NCBI GenBank assembly: GCA_023435945.1
Contig: JAEZLB010000264.1
Coordinates: forward strand, 1 to 7,097
DNA from: Pseudomonadota bacterium
GTDB taxonomy: Bacteria; Pseudomonadota; Gammaproteobacteria; Burkholderiales; Burkholderiaceae_D
Direction: 5' to 3'
DNA length: 7,097 nt
Shown: one piece after another, positions 1 to 6,450 of the stretch
Position numbering within the stretch: position 1 is the first letter of the stretch
Layout of the letters: the number at the start of each line of letters is the position of its first letter
Translations under genes and position numbers: made by a program
Notes under the pieces: generated by a model
The model's input: only the letters and a program-made list of their open reading frames with translations
What the model was told of the DNA's origin: nothing
Databases searched by the model: none

Positions 1-739
1 CGTCTACGCCTTTCACACCCGCTTCAGTCAGGGTCGGCACATCAGGCAATAGGGGAGAACGCTTTTCACCGGTGATCGCCAGTGCTTTCAGTTTTCCAGC
101 CTTGATATGCTGGACAACAGCGTTCAAATTCTGGAACGACACATCCGCGTGGCCACCTAACAGGTCGTTAATGGCCGGTGCACCACCCTTGTAAGGTACG
201 TGCAGGCCGGATGTGCCGGTTTGTTGCCAGAATAAAGCAGTAGTCAGGTGATCGGAGCTACCTGCGCCGGAACTGGCGAAAGAAACCTTATCCGGATTCT
301 TTTTCAGGTGAGCGATCAATTCTTGAACATTGTTGGCCTGGATAGCCGAGCTCGTCACCAGCACATTCGGTGCGCGCACAGCAACAGTCAACAGGTCGAA
401 ATCCTTGGTCGGATCATATTGCAGACGCTTCTGCAGGAAAGGATTGACGGCATAAACGCCGATCGACGCTACCAGGAAGGTGTAACCATCTGCCGGAGCA
501 CGTTTGACCATGGCTGCGCCGATGGCACCGGTAGCGCCCGGACGGTTGTCAATGATCAGCGGCTGGCCCAGGCTAGCCTGGAAACCGGGTGCGATGGCAC
601 GGGCGATCGAGTCAGTGGATCCGCCAGCCGGGAACGGTACGATGGCCGTGACAGGCTTATCCGGGTAACCGGCTGCTAGGGCCTGAACCGACATCGTTAG
701 TCCCAGCACCATGGCGGGAAGCGTTTTTAACAGTTTCAT
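1..739 (-). CDS. Bug/TctC-family tripartite tricarboxylate transporter substrate-binding protein (C-terminus off window)
   Basis: This is a periplasmic receptor of the Bug (TctC) family, which captures small carboxylates or related solutes for a tripartite tricarboxylate transporter; the exact ligand cannot be read from sequence. The start at 739 has a good Shine-Dalgarno (AGGAGAC, 745-751). The product opens with a Sec signal peptide: a basic MKLLK end, a hydrophobic core, and likely cleavage after ALA at residue 22. Next come the family hallmarks YPDKPV (25-30), VPFPAGGSTD (34-43) and DNRPGATGAIG (64-74). A later HVPYKGGAPA segment is also typical of the ligand cleft. 246 codons are visible; the family usually has about 320-330, so roughly the last quarter is missing. 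No membrane components are visible, so it may be one of the many orphan Bug receptors of Burkholderiales. Its own promoter and two operators lie directly upstream. Confidence 0.93.
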   Translation of the reverse strand, partial: MKLLKTLPAMVLGLTMSVQALAAGYPDKPVTAIVPFPAGGSTDSIARAIAPGFQASLGQPLIIDNRPGATGAIGAAMVKRAPADGYTFLVASIGVYAVNPFLQKRLQYDPTKDFDLLTVAVRAPNVLVTSSAIQANNVQELIAHLKKNPDKVSFASSGAGSSDHLTTALFWQQTGTSGLHVPYKGGAPAINDLLGGHADVSFQNLNAVVQHIKAGKLKALAITGEKRSPLLPDVPTLTEAGVKGVD

Positions 740-744
740 TGTAT

Positions 745-751
745 GTCTCCT
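745..751 (-). promoter_or_regulatory. Ribosome binding site of the Bug receptor gene
   Basis: AGGAGAC reads on the minus strand five bases before the ATG at 739. It supports that start codon, which is also the one that gives a complete signal peptide. Confidence 0.8.
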
Positions 752-810
752 GATCCTAAGGGATTCCAAAAGTAAAGTTGAAAAGCAGAAATCAGATATG
801 CAAGGCAGTC

Positions 811-826
811 ATGGTAGCGCTACCAT
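811..826. promoter_or_regulatory. LacI-family operator O1 (perfect 16-bp palindrome)
   Basis: ATGGTAGCGCTACCAT is a perfect inverted repeat with a central CpG, the layout typical of LacI/GntR-type operators, whose hinge-helix leucine inserts at the central step. It covers about +1 to +16 of the predicted receptor transcript. The likely binder is the LacI-family protein encoded at 891-1955. Confidence 0.85.
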
Positions 827-832
827 GGCGCG

Positions 833-848
833 ATGATAGCGCTACCAT
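833..848. promoter_or_regulatory. LacI-family operator O2 over the -10 region
   Basis: ATGATAGCGCTACCAT differs from O1 at one position. Its centre lies 22 bp from the O1 centre, about two helical turns, so two repressor dimers could sit on nearly the same face of the DNA. It contains the whole -10 hexamer and ten bases of the spacer of the receptor promoter. Confidence 0.83.
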
Positions 849-861
849 TTTTGGCTGTCAA
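833..861 (-). promoter_or_regulatory. Sigma70 promoter of the Bug receptor gene
   Basis: On the minus strand a perfect -35 hexamer TTGACA (856-861) is followed by exactly 17 bp and then TATCAT (833-838), one mismatch from the -10 consensus. Transcription would start near 826, giving a leader of roughly 85 nt. The -10 hexamer and the adjacent spacer lie inside one operator palindrome, and the predicted start site abuts another, so repressor binding should block RNA polymerase. The hexamers and spacing are directly visible; promoter use is inferred. Confidence 0.8.
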
Positions 862-890
862 ACCAAGAACATTCAATCAAAGCGGGAAAT

Positions 891-1955
891 TCAGGTGGTG
901 GAGCGTTCGACGATGGAAAAGCCTATATCCTGGATCGATTGATCCGGCTTCCTGCCTTCTGTTCGTCCGATGATCAGGCTGGCGGCGATTTCACCAATCT
1001 TGCGGCCATTAATCTTGACCGTGGTGAGCGCAGGATTAAGGTCCTTACTGAAATCCAGGTCGCCCAGGCCGATGACCGCCAATTGCTGGGGAATGGTGAT
1101 ATCTCTGACCTGGGCTTCCGTAATCACGCCCCATGCCAACAGATCCGAGCTGCAAAACACGGCATCCAGGTCCGGATGGTTTTCCAGCAATTGGCCCAAT
1201 CCTTTCCGGCCGCCATGCACATTGGTCGGCGTAGGCACATGTAATACCGGAATGGAATCTTTCGTCAGGCCAAGTTCACCAGCGCGCTGAAGAAAGGCGC
1301 GGTTGCGGCGTTCTGCACGCTCATCGCTGCCGCTGATAATGCCTACATGACGACGGCCCCGGTCAAACAGATACTGTGCGACCGTCATACCGATCTGCTC
1401 ATGCGAAAAGCCTACCAGCATGTCGATCGGCGATTCCGTCAAATCCCAGGTTTCCACCAATGGAATGCCACTGTTGATCAGTCGCCGCCTGCCTTCCGGC
1501 GAATGCATGATGCCGGTGAGCACGATCCCGTCCGGCCGGCGCGCAATGATCGCATCCAGCAGCGCATCTTCGCGCGAGTTCTGATAACCGCTCTGGCCCA
1601 GCATCAACTGAAACCCGGCTGCCGCCAGCGACTCCGTCAGCGATTGCACCATTTCCAGAAACCCGGGCCCGACGATGGTCGGCACTACGGCGGCAACCAC
1701 CCTGCTCTTGCGCGAGGCCAGACCACCCGCCAGCAGATTCGGCACATAGCCGGTCTTCTCTATGGCTTCGCGCACACGCTGCAGCGCCTCGGGCGACACC
1801 CGATTCGGCGTATTAATCGCGCGCGATGCGGTAATCGGCGAGACACCGGCCAGCAGCGCCACGTCACGCAAGGTCACACTGCCGGTGCCGCGGCGGCTGC
1901 GCTTGCTCTGTTGGAAAGGGAGAGAGGAGTCGAGGTCGTTGTTTCTGTTTTTCAT
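891..1955 (-). CDS. LacI/GntR-type transcriptional regulator
   Basis: This 354-residue protein has the full LacI-family layout. A helix-turn-helix lies at about residues 28-47 (VTLRDVALLAGVSPITASRA), and a hinge helix at about 70-81 ends in GGLAS, with Leu79 at the minor-groove-intercalating position. A periplasmic-binding-protein-like effector and dimerisation domain follows, from about 86 to the end. The DNA-binding part resembles gluconate-repressor (GntR)-type members more than LacI itself. An unusual basic, disordered-looking tail of about 26 residues precedes the HTH. The ATG at 1955 is the only standard start: an in-frame TAA lies six codons upstream, and no strong Shine-Dalgarno is visible. 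The gene is co-oriented with the Bug receptor and ends 30 bp before that gene's -35 box. Palindromes flank it on both sides, which suggests it represses the receptor and itself. The effector is unknown, probably a sugar acid or other carboxylate (inference). Confidence 0.93.
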   Translation of the reverse strand: MKNRNNDLDSSLPFQQSKRSRRGTGSVTLRDVALLAGVSPITASRAINTPNRVSPEALQRVREAIEKTGYVPNLLAGGLASRKSRVVAAVVPTIVGPGFLEMVQSLTESLAAAGFQLMLGQSGYQNSREDALLDAIIARRPDGIVLTGIMHSPEGRRRLINSGIPLVETWDLTESPIDMLVGFSHEQIGMTVAQYLFDRGRRHVGIISGSDERAERRNRAFLQRAGELGLTKDSIPVLHVPTPTNVHGGRKGLGQLLENHPDLDAVFCSSDLLAWGVITEAQVRDITIPQQLAVIGLGDLDFSKDLNPALTTVKINGRKIGEIAASLIIGRTEGRKPDQSIQDIGFSIVERSTT

Positions 1956-2156
1956 GTCTACATCACGACGTTAAATGACAGCGCTACCCTCATATGCGCG
2001 GGTCTCACGCAGGAGGCGCTGCAGGCCAACACTACCGGTTTTTTCCCGTGACGTAAACGTGGGAGCCGAACATGGCGGTACAGGAACAACCCCGCGGGCC
2101 AACCCTATCCGACCCGCAATGGCTCCGGGAAAGCGGCAGGAACCCGGAATAGGCGG
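1956..2156. other. Intergenic region upstream of the repressor gene
   Basis: These 201 bases separate the repressor gene from the next gene and contain operator O3. A short imperfect hairpin (TCCGGG 2124-2129 with CCCGGA 2143-2148, 13-base loop) follows the stop of the upstream gene but lacks a T-run. Open frames here are short and have no ribosome binding site, so I see no additional gene. Confidence 0.6.
1975..1990. promoter_or_regulatory. Candidate LacI-family operator O3 upstream of the repressor gene
   Basis: ATGACAGCGCTACCCT matches O1 at 13 of 16 positions; the core and one half (AGCGCTACC) are intact and the other half is degenerate. It sits 19 bases upstream of the repressor ATG, where bound repressor would hinder transcription of its own gene. 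I could not find a convincing -35/-10 pair for this gene, so its place relative to the promoter is unknown. Confidence 0.65.
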
Positions 2157-2606
2157 TCAGGTCCTGAACTGGTAAGCCAGCGCGATCTTCGCAAATTCTG
2201 TCAGGATCGCACGGTTTCCGCCGTTGAACGTGCTGAAGCTATGGCTGGTGCGTATGACCAGGCGTGGCGGGAAAATGGCGCTGGCATAAGGAATGCCGAT
2301 AAACTTGGCGCCCCGGATATCCTTCCAGGCCACATGGCGCCGGTATATCCAGGTCTGGGTGATGCCGGTTTCATCAATGGTGATGGTCGAACGCATGAAC
2401 CAGTAATAGCTCAGCACCAGTAGCAGCGCCGCGCACAGCAGCAGCATTTTGACTCCGAACCCGTACTGCATCAGCGGAAACCGCAACGCAACACTGACGC
2501 CGTACACCATCAGCCCGCCGCAGAATACGGTGGCCAGCAGTTTGAACCACGGACTATAAGCGGGACCGGTGATGGTCTGCGCAGGCTGATAAGTAGGAGT
2601 TTTCAT
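2157..2606 (-). CDS. Conserved-looking membrane protein with PH-like C-terminal domain
   Basis: I do not recognise a named gene. The 149-residue product has two hydrophobic segments, about residues 20-41 and 51-71, which should form a transmembrane hairpin. A C-terminal region of about 78 residues follows, rich in alternating beta-strand patterns (STITIDETGI, TWIYRRHVAWKDI, PRLVIRT) and ending in a predicted helix. Two TM helices followed by such a domain resemble bacterial PH-like (DUF304/YdbT-type) membrane proteins, where TWxxRRxxWxDI is a familiar pattern; this is an analogy, not a confirmed match. The ATG at 2606 is the only plausible start because an in-frame TGA lies seven codons upstream, but no Shine-Dalgarno is visible. 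It lies 55 bp after the 73-aa gene and may or may not share its transcript. Confidence 0.75.
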   Translation of the reverse strand: MKTPTYQPAQTITGPAYSPWFKLLATVFCGGLMVYGVSVALRFPLMQYGFGVKMLLLCAALLLVLSYYWFMRSTITIDETGITQTWIYRRHVAWKDIRGAKFIGIPYASAIFPPRLVIRTSHSFSTFNGGNRAILTEFAKIALAYQFRT

Positions 2607-2661
2607 GGGTACAAAAATGGGGCTTCAGGAAGTCATGCGGCCCTCATTGTATTCGCTGTGC

Positions 2662-2883
2662 TCAACGCTTGCTGCGTCCCGCCAGCAGCAAGACGCCGCC
2701 CATGACTATCGCTGCCACACCCGCCCATTCGGGGATGTCCACCTGCTTTCTTTCCTTCACAGCGAATTCCAGCGGCCCCAGCTTCACTTCCTCGCGTTCC
2801 TTGGTATAACTGAAACCGCCATAAGCCAATCCGAGCGCCCCGGCGACGATCAGCAGCAATCCGATAATTTTCGTCACACTCAT
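2662..2883 (-). CDS. Small two-TM membrane protein (73 aa)
   Basis: The product begins MSVTKIIGLLLIVAGALGLA, a first membrane helix (about 5-22). A charged stretch with KLGPLEFAVKE (34-44) follows, then a second helix (about 53-70), ending in the basic tail GRSKR. Similar short proteins with this GPLE segment between two helices occur in many proteobacteria as uncharacterised inner-membrane proteins; I cannot assign a function. The frame stays open for 28 more codons to an ATG at 2967, but I chose the start at 2883 because a strong Shine-Dalgarno (AGGAGA, 2888-2893) lies directly before it and the extension is polar and unlike the rest. The polar loop between the helices is probably periplasmic or cytoplasmic; topology is not determined. 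Confidence 0.82.
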   Translation of the reverse strand: MSVTKIIGLLLIVAGALGLAYGGFSYTKEREEVKLGPLEFAVKERKQVDIPEWAGVAAIVMGGVLLLAGRSKR

Positions 2884-2887
2884 GTTT

Positions 2888-2893
2888 TCTCCT
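2888..2893 (-). promoter_or_regulatory. Ribosome binding site that fixes the start of the 73-aa protein
   Basis: AGGAGA on the minus strand lies four bases before the ATG at 2883. The upstream in-frame ATG at 2967 has no comparable site, so this motif decides the shorter start. Confidence 0.75.
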
Positions 2894-2955
2894 GGTTGCA
2901 AAACAGGATGCGATTGTCGCTGCTCGTACCCTTGGCGACTGTAAGGGATTGTTAC

Positions 2956-2979
2956 CTTCGCTTGCATCAGGCAGCGAAG
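2956..2979 (-). other. Inverted repeat after the GFA gene, possible weak terminator
   Basis: CTTCGCT (2956-2962) and AGCGAAG (2973-2979) form a perfect 7-bp stem around a 10-base loop. It begins 17 bp after the stop codon of the GFA-family gene. No T-run follows on either strand, so it is not a standard intrinsic terminator; it could stabilise the transcript end or be chance. Confidence 0.35.
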
Positions 2980-2996
2980 ACAAGTGTCGGCCGTGC

Positions 2997-3413
2997 TTAT
3001 TCCATGCCGAAACGCTTGAGCACTTCAGCCTCGGTCAGCACCGGGGTGTTGTTGGCGAAGGCATAGTAATCGGGCTTGCTATCGATGTAGATCTGCTCGT
3101 GCAGCGCCAATTGCTCCTGCTTCTCGAACAGGCCGGCAGGAATCGCATAGGAGTCGGCTGACTTGAAACGATAAAACAGATGCGTACCGCACTGCTTGCA
3201 GAATCCCCGCTCGGCCCATTCAGACGAATCATACACACCTACCTGCTCCTTGCCCGTGAACTGCACATCGCTGCCGCAGTGAATTGCCAGCAGCGGCCCG
3301 CCGCTCCAGCGGCGGCACATGCTGCAATGACAGGCTTCCACGTGCGTGTTCGGGCTTGCGCTGACCGTCACCGCGCCGCACAGGCACTTGCCTTGCATTT
3401 TTTGGGTAGTCAT
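2997..3413 (-). CDS. GFA/CENP-V family zinc protein (glutathione-dependent formaldehyde-activating enzyme-like)
   Basis: This 138-residue protein carries the full zinc-ligand set of the GFA family. CLC at 10-12 with CKQC at 72-75 matches the structural zinc site, and CHCSMC at 28-33 the catalytic-type site. Length and order (GKCLCGAV near the N-terminus, then CHCSMCRRWSGG, then FCKQCGTHLFY) are typical for the family. The founding member, Gfa of Paracoccus, was described as promoting S-hydroxymethylglutathione formation, but most members have no proven substrate, so only a cytoplasmic role with thiol or carbon-sulfur chemistry can be suggested. The start at 3413 has a good Shine-Dalgarno (AGGAG, 3423-3427). 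It lies 103 bp after the HMG-CoA lyase gene and 113 bp before the 73-aa gene, so it may be transcribed independently. Confidence 0.9.
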   Translation of the reverse strand: MTTQKMQGKCLCGAVTVSASPNTHVEACHCSMCRRWSGGPLLAIHCGSDVQFTGKEQVGVYDSSEWAERGFCKQCGTHLFYRFKSADSYAIPAGLFEKQEQLALHEQIYIDSKPDYYAFANNTPVLTEAEVLKRFGME

Positions 3414-3516
3414 TTTGCTGTTCTCCTTACTGATTCAATTCATGTTTTCAGTGACATGTCTGTGCCGTTCAGGAAATCGCTTGGCCGTGCAGATACGCAG
3501 CACAGCAAGAGGGCAA

Positions 3517-4431
3517 CTAAGACTGCAAGCGCTTTGCGGCAATGGCATTGCCGGCACGGCTGACCGGGGCGCGGCCGAGGAATCCGGAAATGAATTGCCC
3601 TGCCTCGACCACCGCATCCAGATCCACATCGGTTTCTATGCCCAGGCCATTGAGCATGTATAGGACATCTTCCGTCGACACATTGCCGGTTGCGCCCTTG
3701 GCATAGGGACAGCCACCCAGTCCGGCCACCGACGAATGGAAAATCGTGATGCCCATTTCCAGGCTGGCGTAGATATTCGCCAGCGCCTGCCCATAGGTAT
3801 CGTGGAAATGACCGGATAACCCTTCTATCGGAAACACTTTCGCCGACTGCTCGATCGCCGCCTGTACCTGGCGCGGTGTGCCCACGCCTATGGTGTCGGC
3901 GATATCGATTTCGTCGCAGCCCAGGTCGCGCAAGCGAGCGACCACTCCGGCGGTAGCCTGCGGCGTGATCTCGCCCTGATACGGACAACCGAGCGCACAA
4001 CTGACCGCGCCACGCAGCCGCAGACCGTTGTCCTTGGCAGACTGCGCAACTTCTCGGAAACGCGCTATCGATTCGGCGATCGAGCAGTTGATGTTCTTTT
4101 GCGAAAACGCTTCGGAAGCCGCGCCGAAGATCACGATCTCATTCACGCCAGCGGCCAGCGCCGCCTCGAAACCCTTCATGTTGGGCACCAGCGCGGAATA
4201 CATCACACCTTCCTTGCGCGTTATGCCCGCCATGACCTCAGCCGAGGTAGCCATCTGCGGCACCCATTTCGGCGACACGAACGATGCAGCCTCGATATTC
4301 GGAAAACCCGCCTGCGTGAGCCGATCTATCAGCGCTATCTTGACCGCGGCCGGTATGGTCTGCGGCTCGTTCTGCAAGCCGTCGCGTGGACCGACTTCGA
4401 TCAGCTTAACCCGGCGTGGCAAGTTCGCCAT
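3517..4431 (-). CDS. mvaB: Hydroxymethylglutaryl-CoA lyase
   Basis: The enzyme cleaves 3-hydroxy-3-methylglutaryl-CoA to acetoacetate and acetyl-CoA, the last step of leucine degradation. The 304-residue TIM-barrel protein shows all key residues by alignment in memory with the human enzyme: Arg16 and Asp17 (GPRDGLQNE), Glu47, His208 and His210 (GHFHDTYG), catalytic Cys241 in GLGGCPYAKGATGN, and Asn250. Metal ligands and the reactive cysteine are therefore intact. The frame is open further upstream to 4620, but that extension overlaps the ghrA-like gene in another frame and looks like shadow sequence. I chose the ATG at 4431, where homologues begin (VKLIEVGPRDG follows at once). This ATG comes one base after the stop of the preceding gene, with no strong Shine-Dalgarno, which suggests translational coupling. 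Confidence 0.95.
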   Translation of the reverse strand: MANLPRRVKLIEVGPRDGLQNEPQTIPAAVKIALIDRLTQAGFPNIEAASFVSPKWVPQMATSAEVMAGITRKEGVMYSALVPNMKGFEAALAAGVNEIVIFGAASEAFSQKNINCSIAESIARFREVAQSAKDNGLRLRGAVSCALGCPYQGEITPQATAGVVARLRDLGCDEIDIADTIGVGTPRQVQAAIEQSAKVFPIEGLSGHFHDTYGQALANIYASLEMGITIFHSSVAGLGGCPYAKGATGNVSTEDVLYMLNGLGIETDVDLDAVVEAGQFISGFLGRAPVSRAGNAIAAKRLQS

Positions 4432-4432
4432 C

Positions 4433-5362
4433 TCAGTAACCCCGGTCCAGGTCCACGATGCCGGTGACTGGCTCACCGCGCTCCATAGCCTGAATCTTTT
4501 CCGCGAACTGGCGTATGGTTTCGCTGCGCATGGTGAGCGCAGCGATGTGCGGCGTCTTGGTGATACGCGGATGTCCCCACAAGCGATCGCGATTCGGAGG
4601 CGGCTCCTGCTGGAATACATCCAGCGTTGCTGCCGTGATCTGGCGTGTTTCCATCAGGTGCAGCAGGTCTTCTTCCACCAGATGCTGGCCGCGTGCGATA
4701 TTGATCAGGTACGCGCCCTTCTGCAGCTTGCCCAGGGTGTTCTCATTGAGTATGCCGGTGGTTTCCGCCGTCAGCGGCAGTACGCAGATCAGGACACGCG
4801 AGCTGCGCAGGAATTCATCCAGCCCCAGCTCGCCGCTGAAACAGTTCACGCCCGGCACTTCCTTGGGCGTGCGGCTCCAGCCATTCAAAGGAAACTCGAA
4901 ATGCTGCAAGGCCTTGGCAATACGCTGGCCCAGCACACCCATGCCGAGTATGCCGACCGGAAAATCTTCACGACGGTAGGGTTTCAGTTCATTCCAGATG
5001 CCGGCGCGCGCCTGCGTTTCGTATTCATCGAAACGACGGAAATATCGCAATACCGCGTGCGTCGCATATTCCGCCATCTGTATGCCCATGCCGGCATCAT
5101 TCACACGGATCAATGGCACCCCCGGCGGCAAAGCATCACGGTAACGCAGGATCGCATCGACACCGGCGCCGAGATTGAAGATCGCCTTGATATCGGTGCG
5201 ATGCGCGAGCATCTCCTTGGGCGGCACCCAGACCATGGCATAGTCAGCCGGGCCGTTATCACCCGGCTGCCACACGCGCATCTGCGCACCGGGCAGCGCT
5301 GCTTCCAGCTCGGCCTTCCAGGCCGCTGCGTCTTCGTCGGGAGAGTGAAACAGGATATGCAT
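4433..5362 (-). CDS. ghrA: D-2-hydroxyacid dehydrogenase, glyoxylate/hydroxypyruvate reductase A type
   Basis: This 309-residue cytoplasmic enzyme belongs to the NAD(P)-dependent D-2-hydroxyacid dehydrogenases and most resembles GhrA, which reduces glyoxylate to glycolate and hydroxypyruvate to D-glycerate. The nucleotide-binding loop GMGVLG lies at 140-145, and WSRTPK (162-167) supplies the arginine typical of NADPH preference. The catalytic residues are Arg224 (NIARG), Glu253 (QQEPP) and His272 (TPHIAA). The opening MHILFHSPDEDAAAW is typical of this subfamily. Length matches the family (about 310). The ATG at 5362 follows the bioB stop by 10 bp, with GAGG as Shine-Dalgarno over the bioB end. 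Its place between bioB and mvaB is not explained by a shared pathway; the true substrate could be another 2-oxoacid. Confidence 0.88.
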   Translation of the reverse strand: MHILFHSPDEDAAAWKAELEAALPGAQMRVWQPGDNGPADYAMVWVPPKEMLAHRTDIKAIFNLGAGVDAILRYRDALPPGVPLIRVNDAGMGIQMAEYATHAVLRYFRRFDEYETQARAGIWNELKPYRREDFPVGILGMGVLGQRIAKALQHFEFPLNGWSRTPKEVPGVNCFSGELGLDEFLRSSRVLICVLPLTAETTGILNENTLGKLQKGAYLINIARGQHLVEEDLLHLMETRQITAATLDVFQQEPPPNRDRLWGHPRITKTPHIAALTMRSETIRQFAEKIQAMERGEPVTGIVDLDRGY

Positions 5363-5372
5363 GCGACTTGCC

Positions 5373-6410
5373 TCAGATACGTGGCGTCACGTCGCAGCGC
5401 ACATCCACGCCCTTGTTGCTGGTCTTGATGCCCAGCTTGTCCAGCAGCGCACGGTCTGCATCGGCCTCCGGGTTGCCGGTAGTCAGCAGCTTGTCGCCGT
5501 AGAAAATCGAGTTTGCACCGGCTGCAAAACAAAGCGTTTGAATCGCTTCGCCCATTTCACGACGGCCGGCCGACAGGCGCACGCGTGCTTTCGGCATCGT
5601 GATACGAGCGACGGCAATGGTACGCACGAATTCCAGCGGATCGAGTTTGTCGGTGCCATACAGAGGAGTCCCTTCCACCTGTACCAGGTGGTTGATGGGC
5701 ACGGACTCCGGATACGGCTCCATGTTCGCCAGTTGGGCAATCAATCCTGCTCGCTGCATACGCGATTCACCCATGCCGACGATGCCGCCGCTGCACACCT
5801 TGATGCCCGCGCTGCGCACGTGCCCGAGCGTGTCGAGGCGATTATCGTAATCGCGGGTGGTGATGATGTTGTCGTAGTACTCGGGTGCCGTATCGAGATT
5901 GTGGTTGTAGTAATCCAGTCCTGCATCCTTCAGGCGTTGCGCCTGTTCCTCGCGCAGCATGCCCAGCGTCGCACAGGCTTCCAGCCCCAGCTCCTTCACG
6001 CCGCGCACCATGGCTTCCACGTACTCGAGGTCGCGGTCCTTGGGTTCACGCCAGGCCGCGCCCATGCAGAAGCGCGTGGCACCCTGCTCCTTGGCGGCAC
6101 GCGCAGCTTCCAGCACTTCATCCAGAGGCAGGATCTTCTGTGCTTTCACGCCCGTGTCGTAACGGGCCGCCTGCGGGCAGTAACCGCAGTCTTCGGGGCA
6201 GCCGCCGGTCTTGATCGATAGCAGGGTGGCCAGCTCGACTTCATTCGGGTCGAAATTTTCGCGATGCACCTGCTGCGCACGGAACAGCAAATCGTTAAAC
6301 GGCAATTCGAACAGCGCAAGCACATCTCCCACCGGCCAGCGCTCGTTCAGCGATGCGTTGACGGCCGATTTATCGGCAGCAGGATGGAAGGTAACGGGGT
6401 GCAGCGACAT
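5373..6410 (-). CDS. bioB: Biotin synthase
   Basis: BioB is a radical SAM enzyme that inserts sulfur into dethiobiotin, the last step of biotin synthesis. The 345-residue product has the radical-SAM cluster motif CPEDCGYC (Cys71, Cys75, Cys78). It also has the ligands of the second, [2Fe-2S], cluster: Cys115 (RFCMGAAW), Cys146 (EACATLG), Cys206 ([12 protein letters not shown]) and Arg278 (RVRLSAGR). All keep the spacing of the E. coli enzyme with a constant offset of 18. YNHNLDT (168-174) and the C-terminal [11 protein letters not shown] are further signatures. The start at 6410 has GAGGA (6417-6421) six bases upstream. It lies 40 bp after bioD and 10 bp before the ghrA-like gene, within one probable operon. 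Confidence 0.98.
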   Translation of the reverse strand: MSLHPVTFHPAADKSAVNASLNERWPVGDVLALFELPFNDLLFRAQQVHRENFDPNEVELATLLSIKTGGCPEDCGYCPQAARYDTGVKAQKILPLDEVLEAARAAKEQGATRFCMGAAWREPKDRDLEYVEAMVRGVKELGLEACATLGMLREEQAQRLKDAGLDYYNHNLDTAPEYYDNIITTRDYDNRLDTLGHVRSAGIKVCSGGIVGMGESRMQRAGLIAQLANMEPYPESVPINHLVQVEGTPLYGTDKLDPLEFVRTIAVARITMPKARVRLSAGRREMGEAIQTLCFAAGANSIFYGDKLLTTGNPEADADRALLDKLGIKTSNKGVDVRCDVTPRI

Positions 6411-6416
6411 AAAAAA

Positions 6417-6421
6417 TCCTC
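6417..6421 (-). promoter_or_regulatory. Ribosome binding site of bioB
   Basis: GAGGA on the minus strand is separated from the bioB ATG by six thymines. It lies in the only gap of more than a few bases inside the bio cluster (6411-6450), where I see no terminator or operator. Confidence 0.7.
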
Positions 6422-6450
6422 ACTCAATCAAGACAAATCTCAGATGACAT

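Noticed and set aside
753..766. Small ATCC/GGAT hairpin near the receptor Shine-Dalgarno, as a possible riboswitch or RNA thermometer
   Set aside because: The stem is only 4 bp and the leader is too short and unstructured to support a known riboswitch class.
794..814. Six-codon upstream ORF (ATG to TGA) in the leader of the Bug receptor gene
   Set aside because: It has no Shine-Dalgarno, and its ATG overlaps operator O1, whose sequence is explained by repressor binding. Chance is the simpler explanation.
1347..2051. 234-codon plus-strand frame opposite the LacI-type gene
   Set aside because: It is antisense to a clear regulator and crosses operator O3. The composition is shadow-like.
2124..2148. 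Hairpin TCCGGG/CCCGGA after the 149-aa gene as an intrinsic terminator
   Set aside because: The stem is only 6 bp with a 13-base loop, and no T-run follows on the minus strand.
2605..3066. 153-codon plus-strand frame across the 73-aa gene
   Set aside because: It has no recognisable protein features and overlaps two better-supported minus-strand genes.
4432..4620. 63-codon N-terminal extension of the HMG-CoA lyase frame
   Set aside because: It overlaps the ghrA-like gene in another frame, is rich in Arg and Ser, and homologues start at the ATG at 4431.
4028..5428. 466-codon plus-strand open frame, the longest in the window
   Set aside because: It runs antisense across mvaB, ghrA and bioB, which are certain genes. 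Its translation has no recognisable domain and is rich in Arg, His and Ala, as expected for the complement of GC-rich coding sequence.
5361..6221. 286-codon plus-strand frame opposite bioB
   Set aside because: It is antisense to a fully conserved bioB and has no motif or ribosome binding site that I can support.
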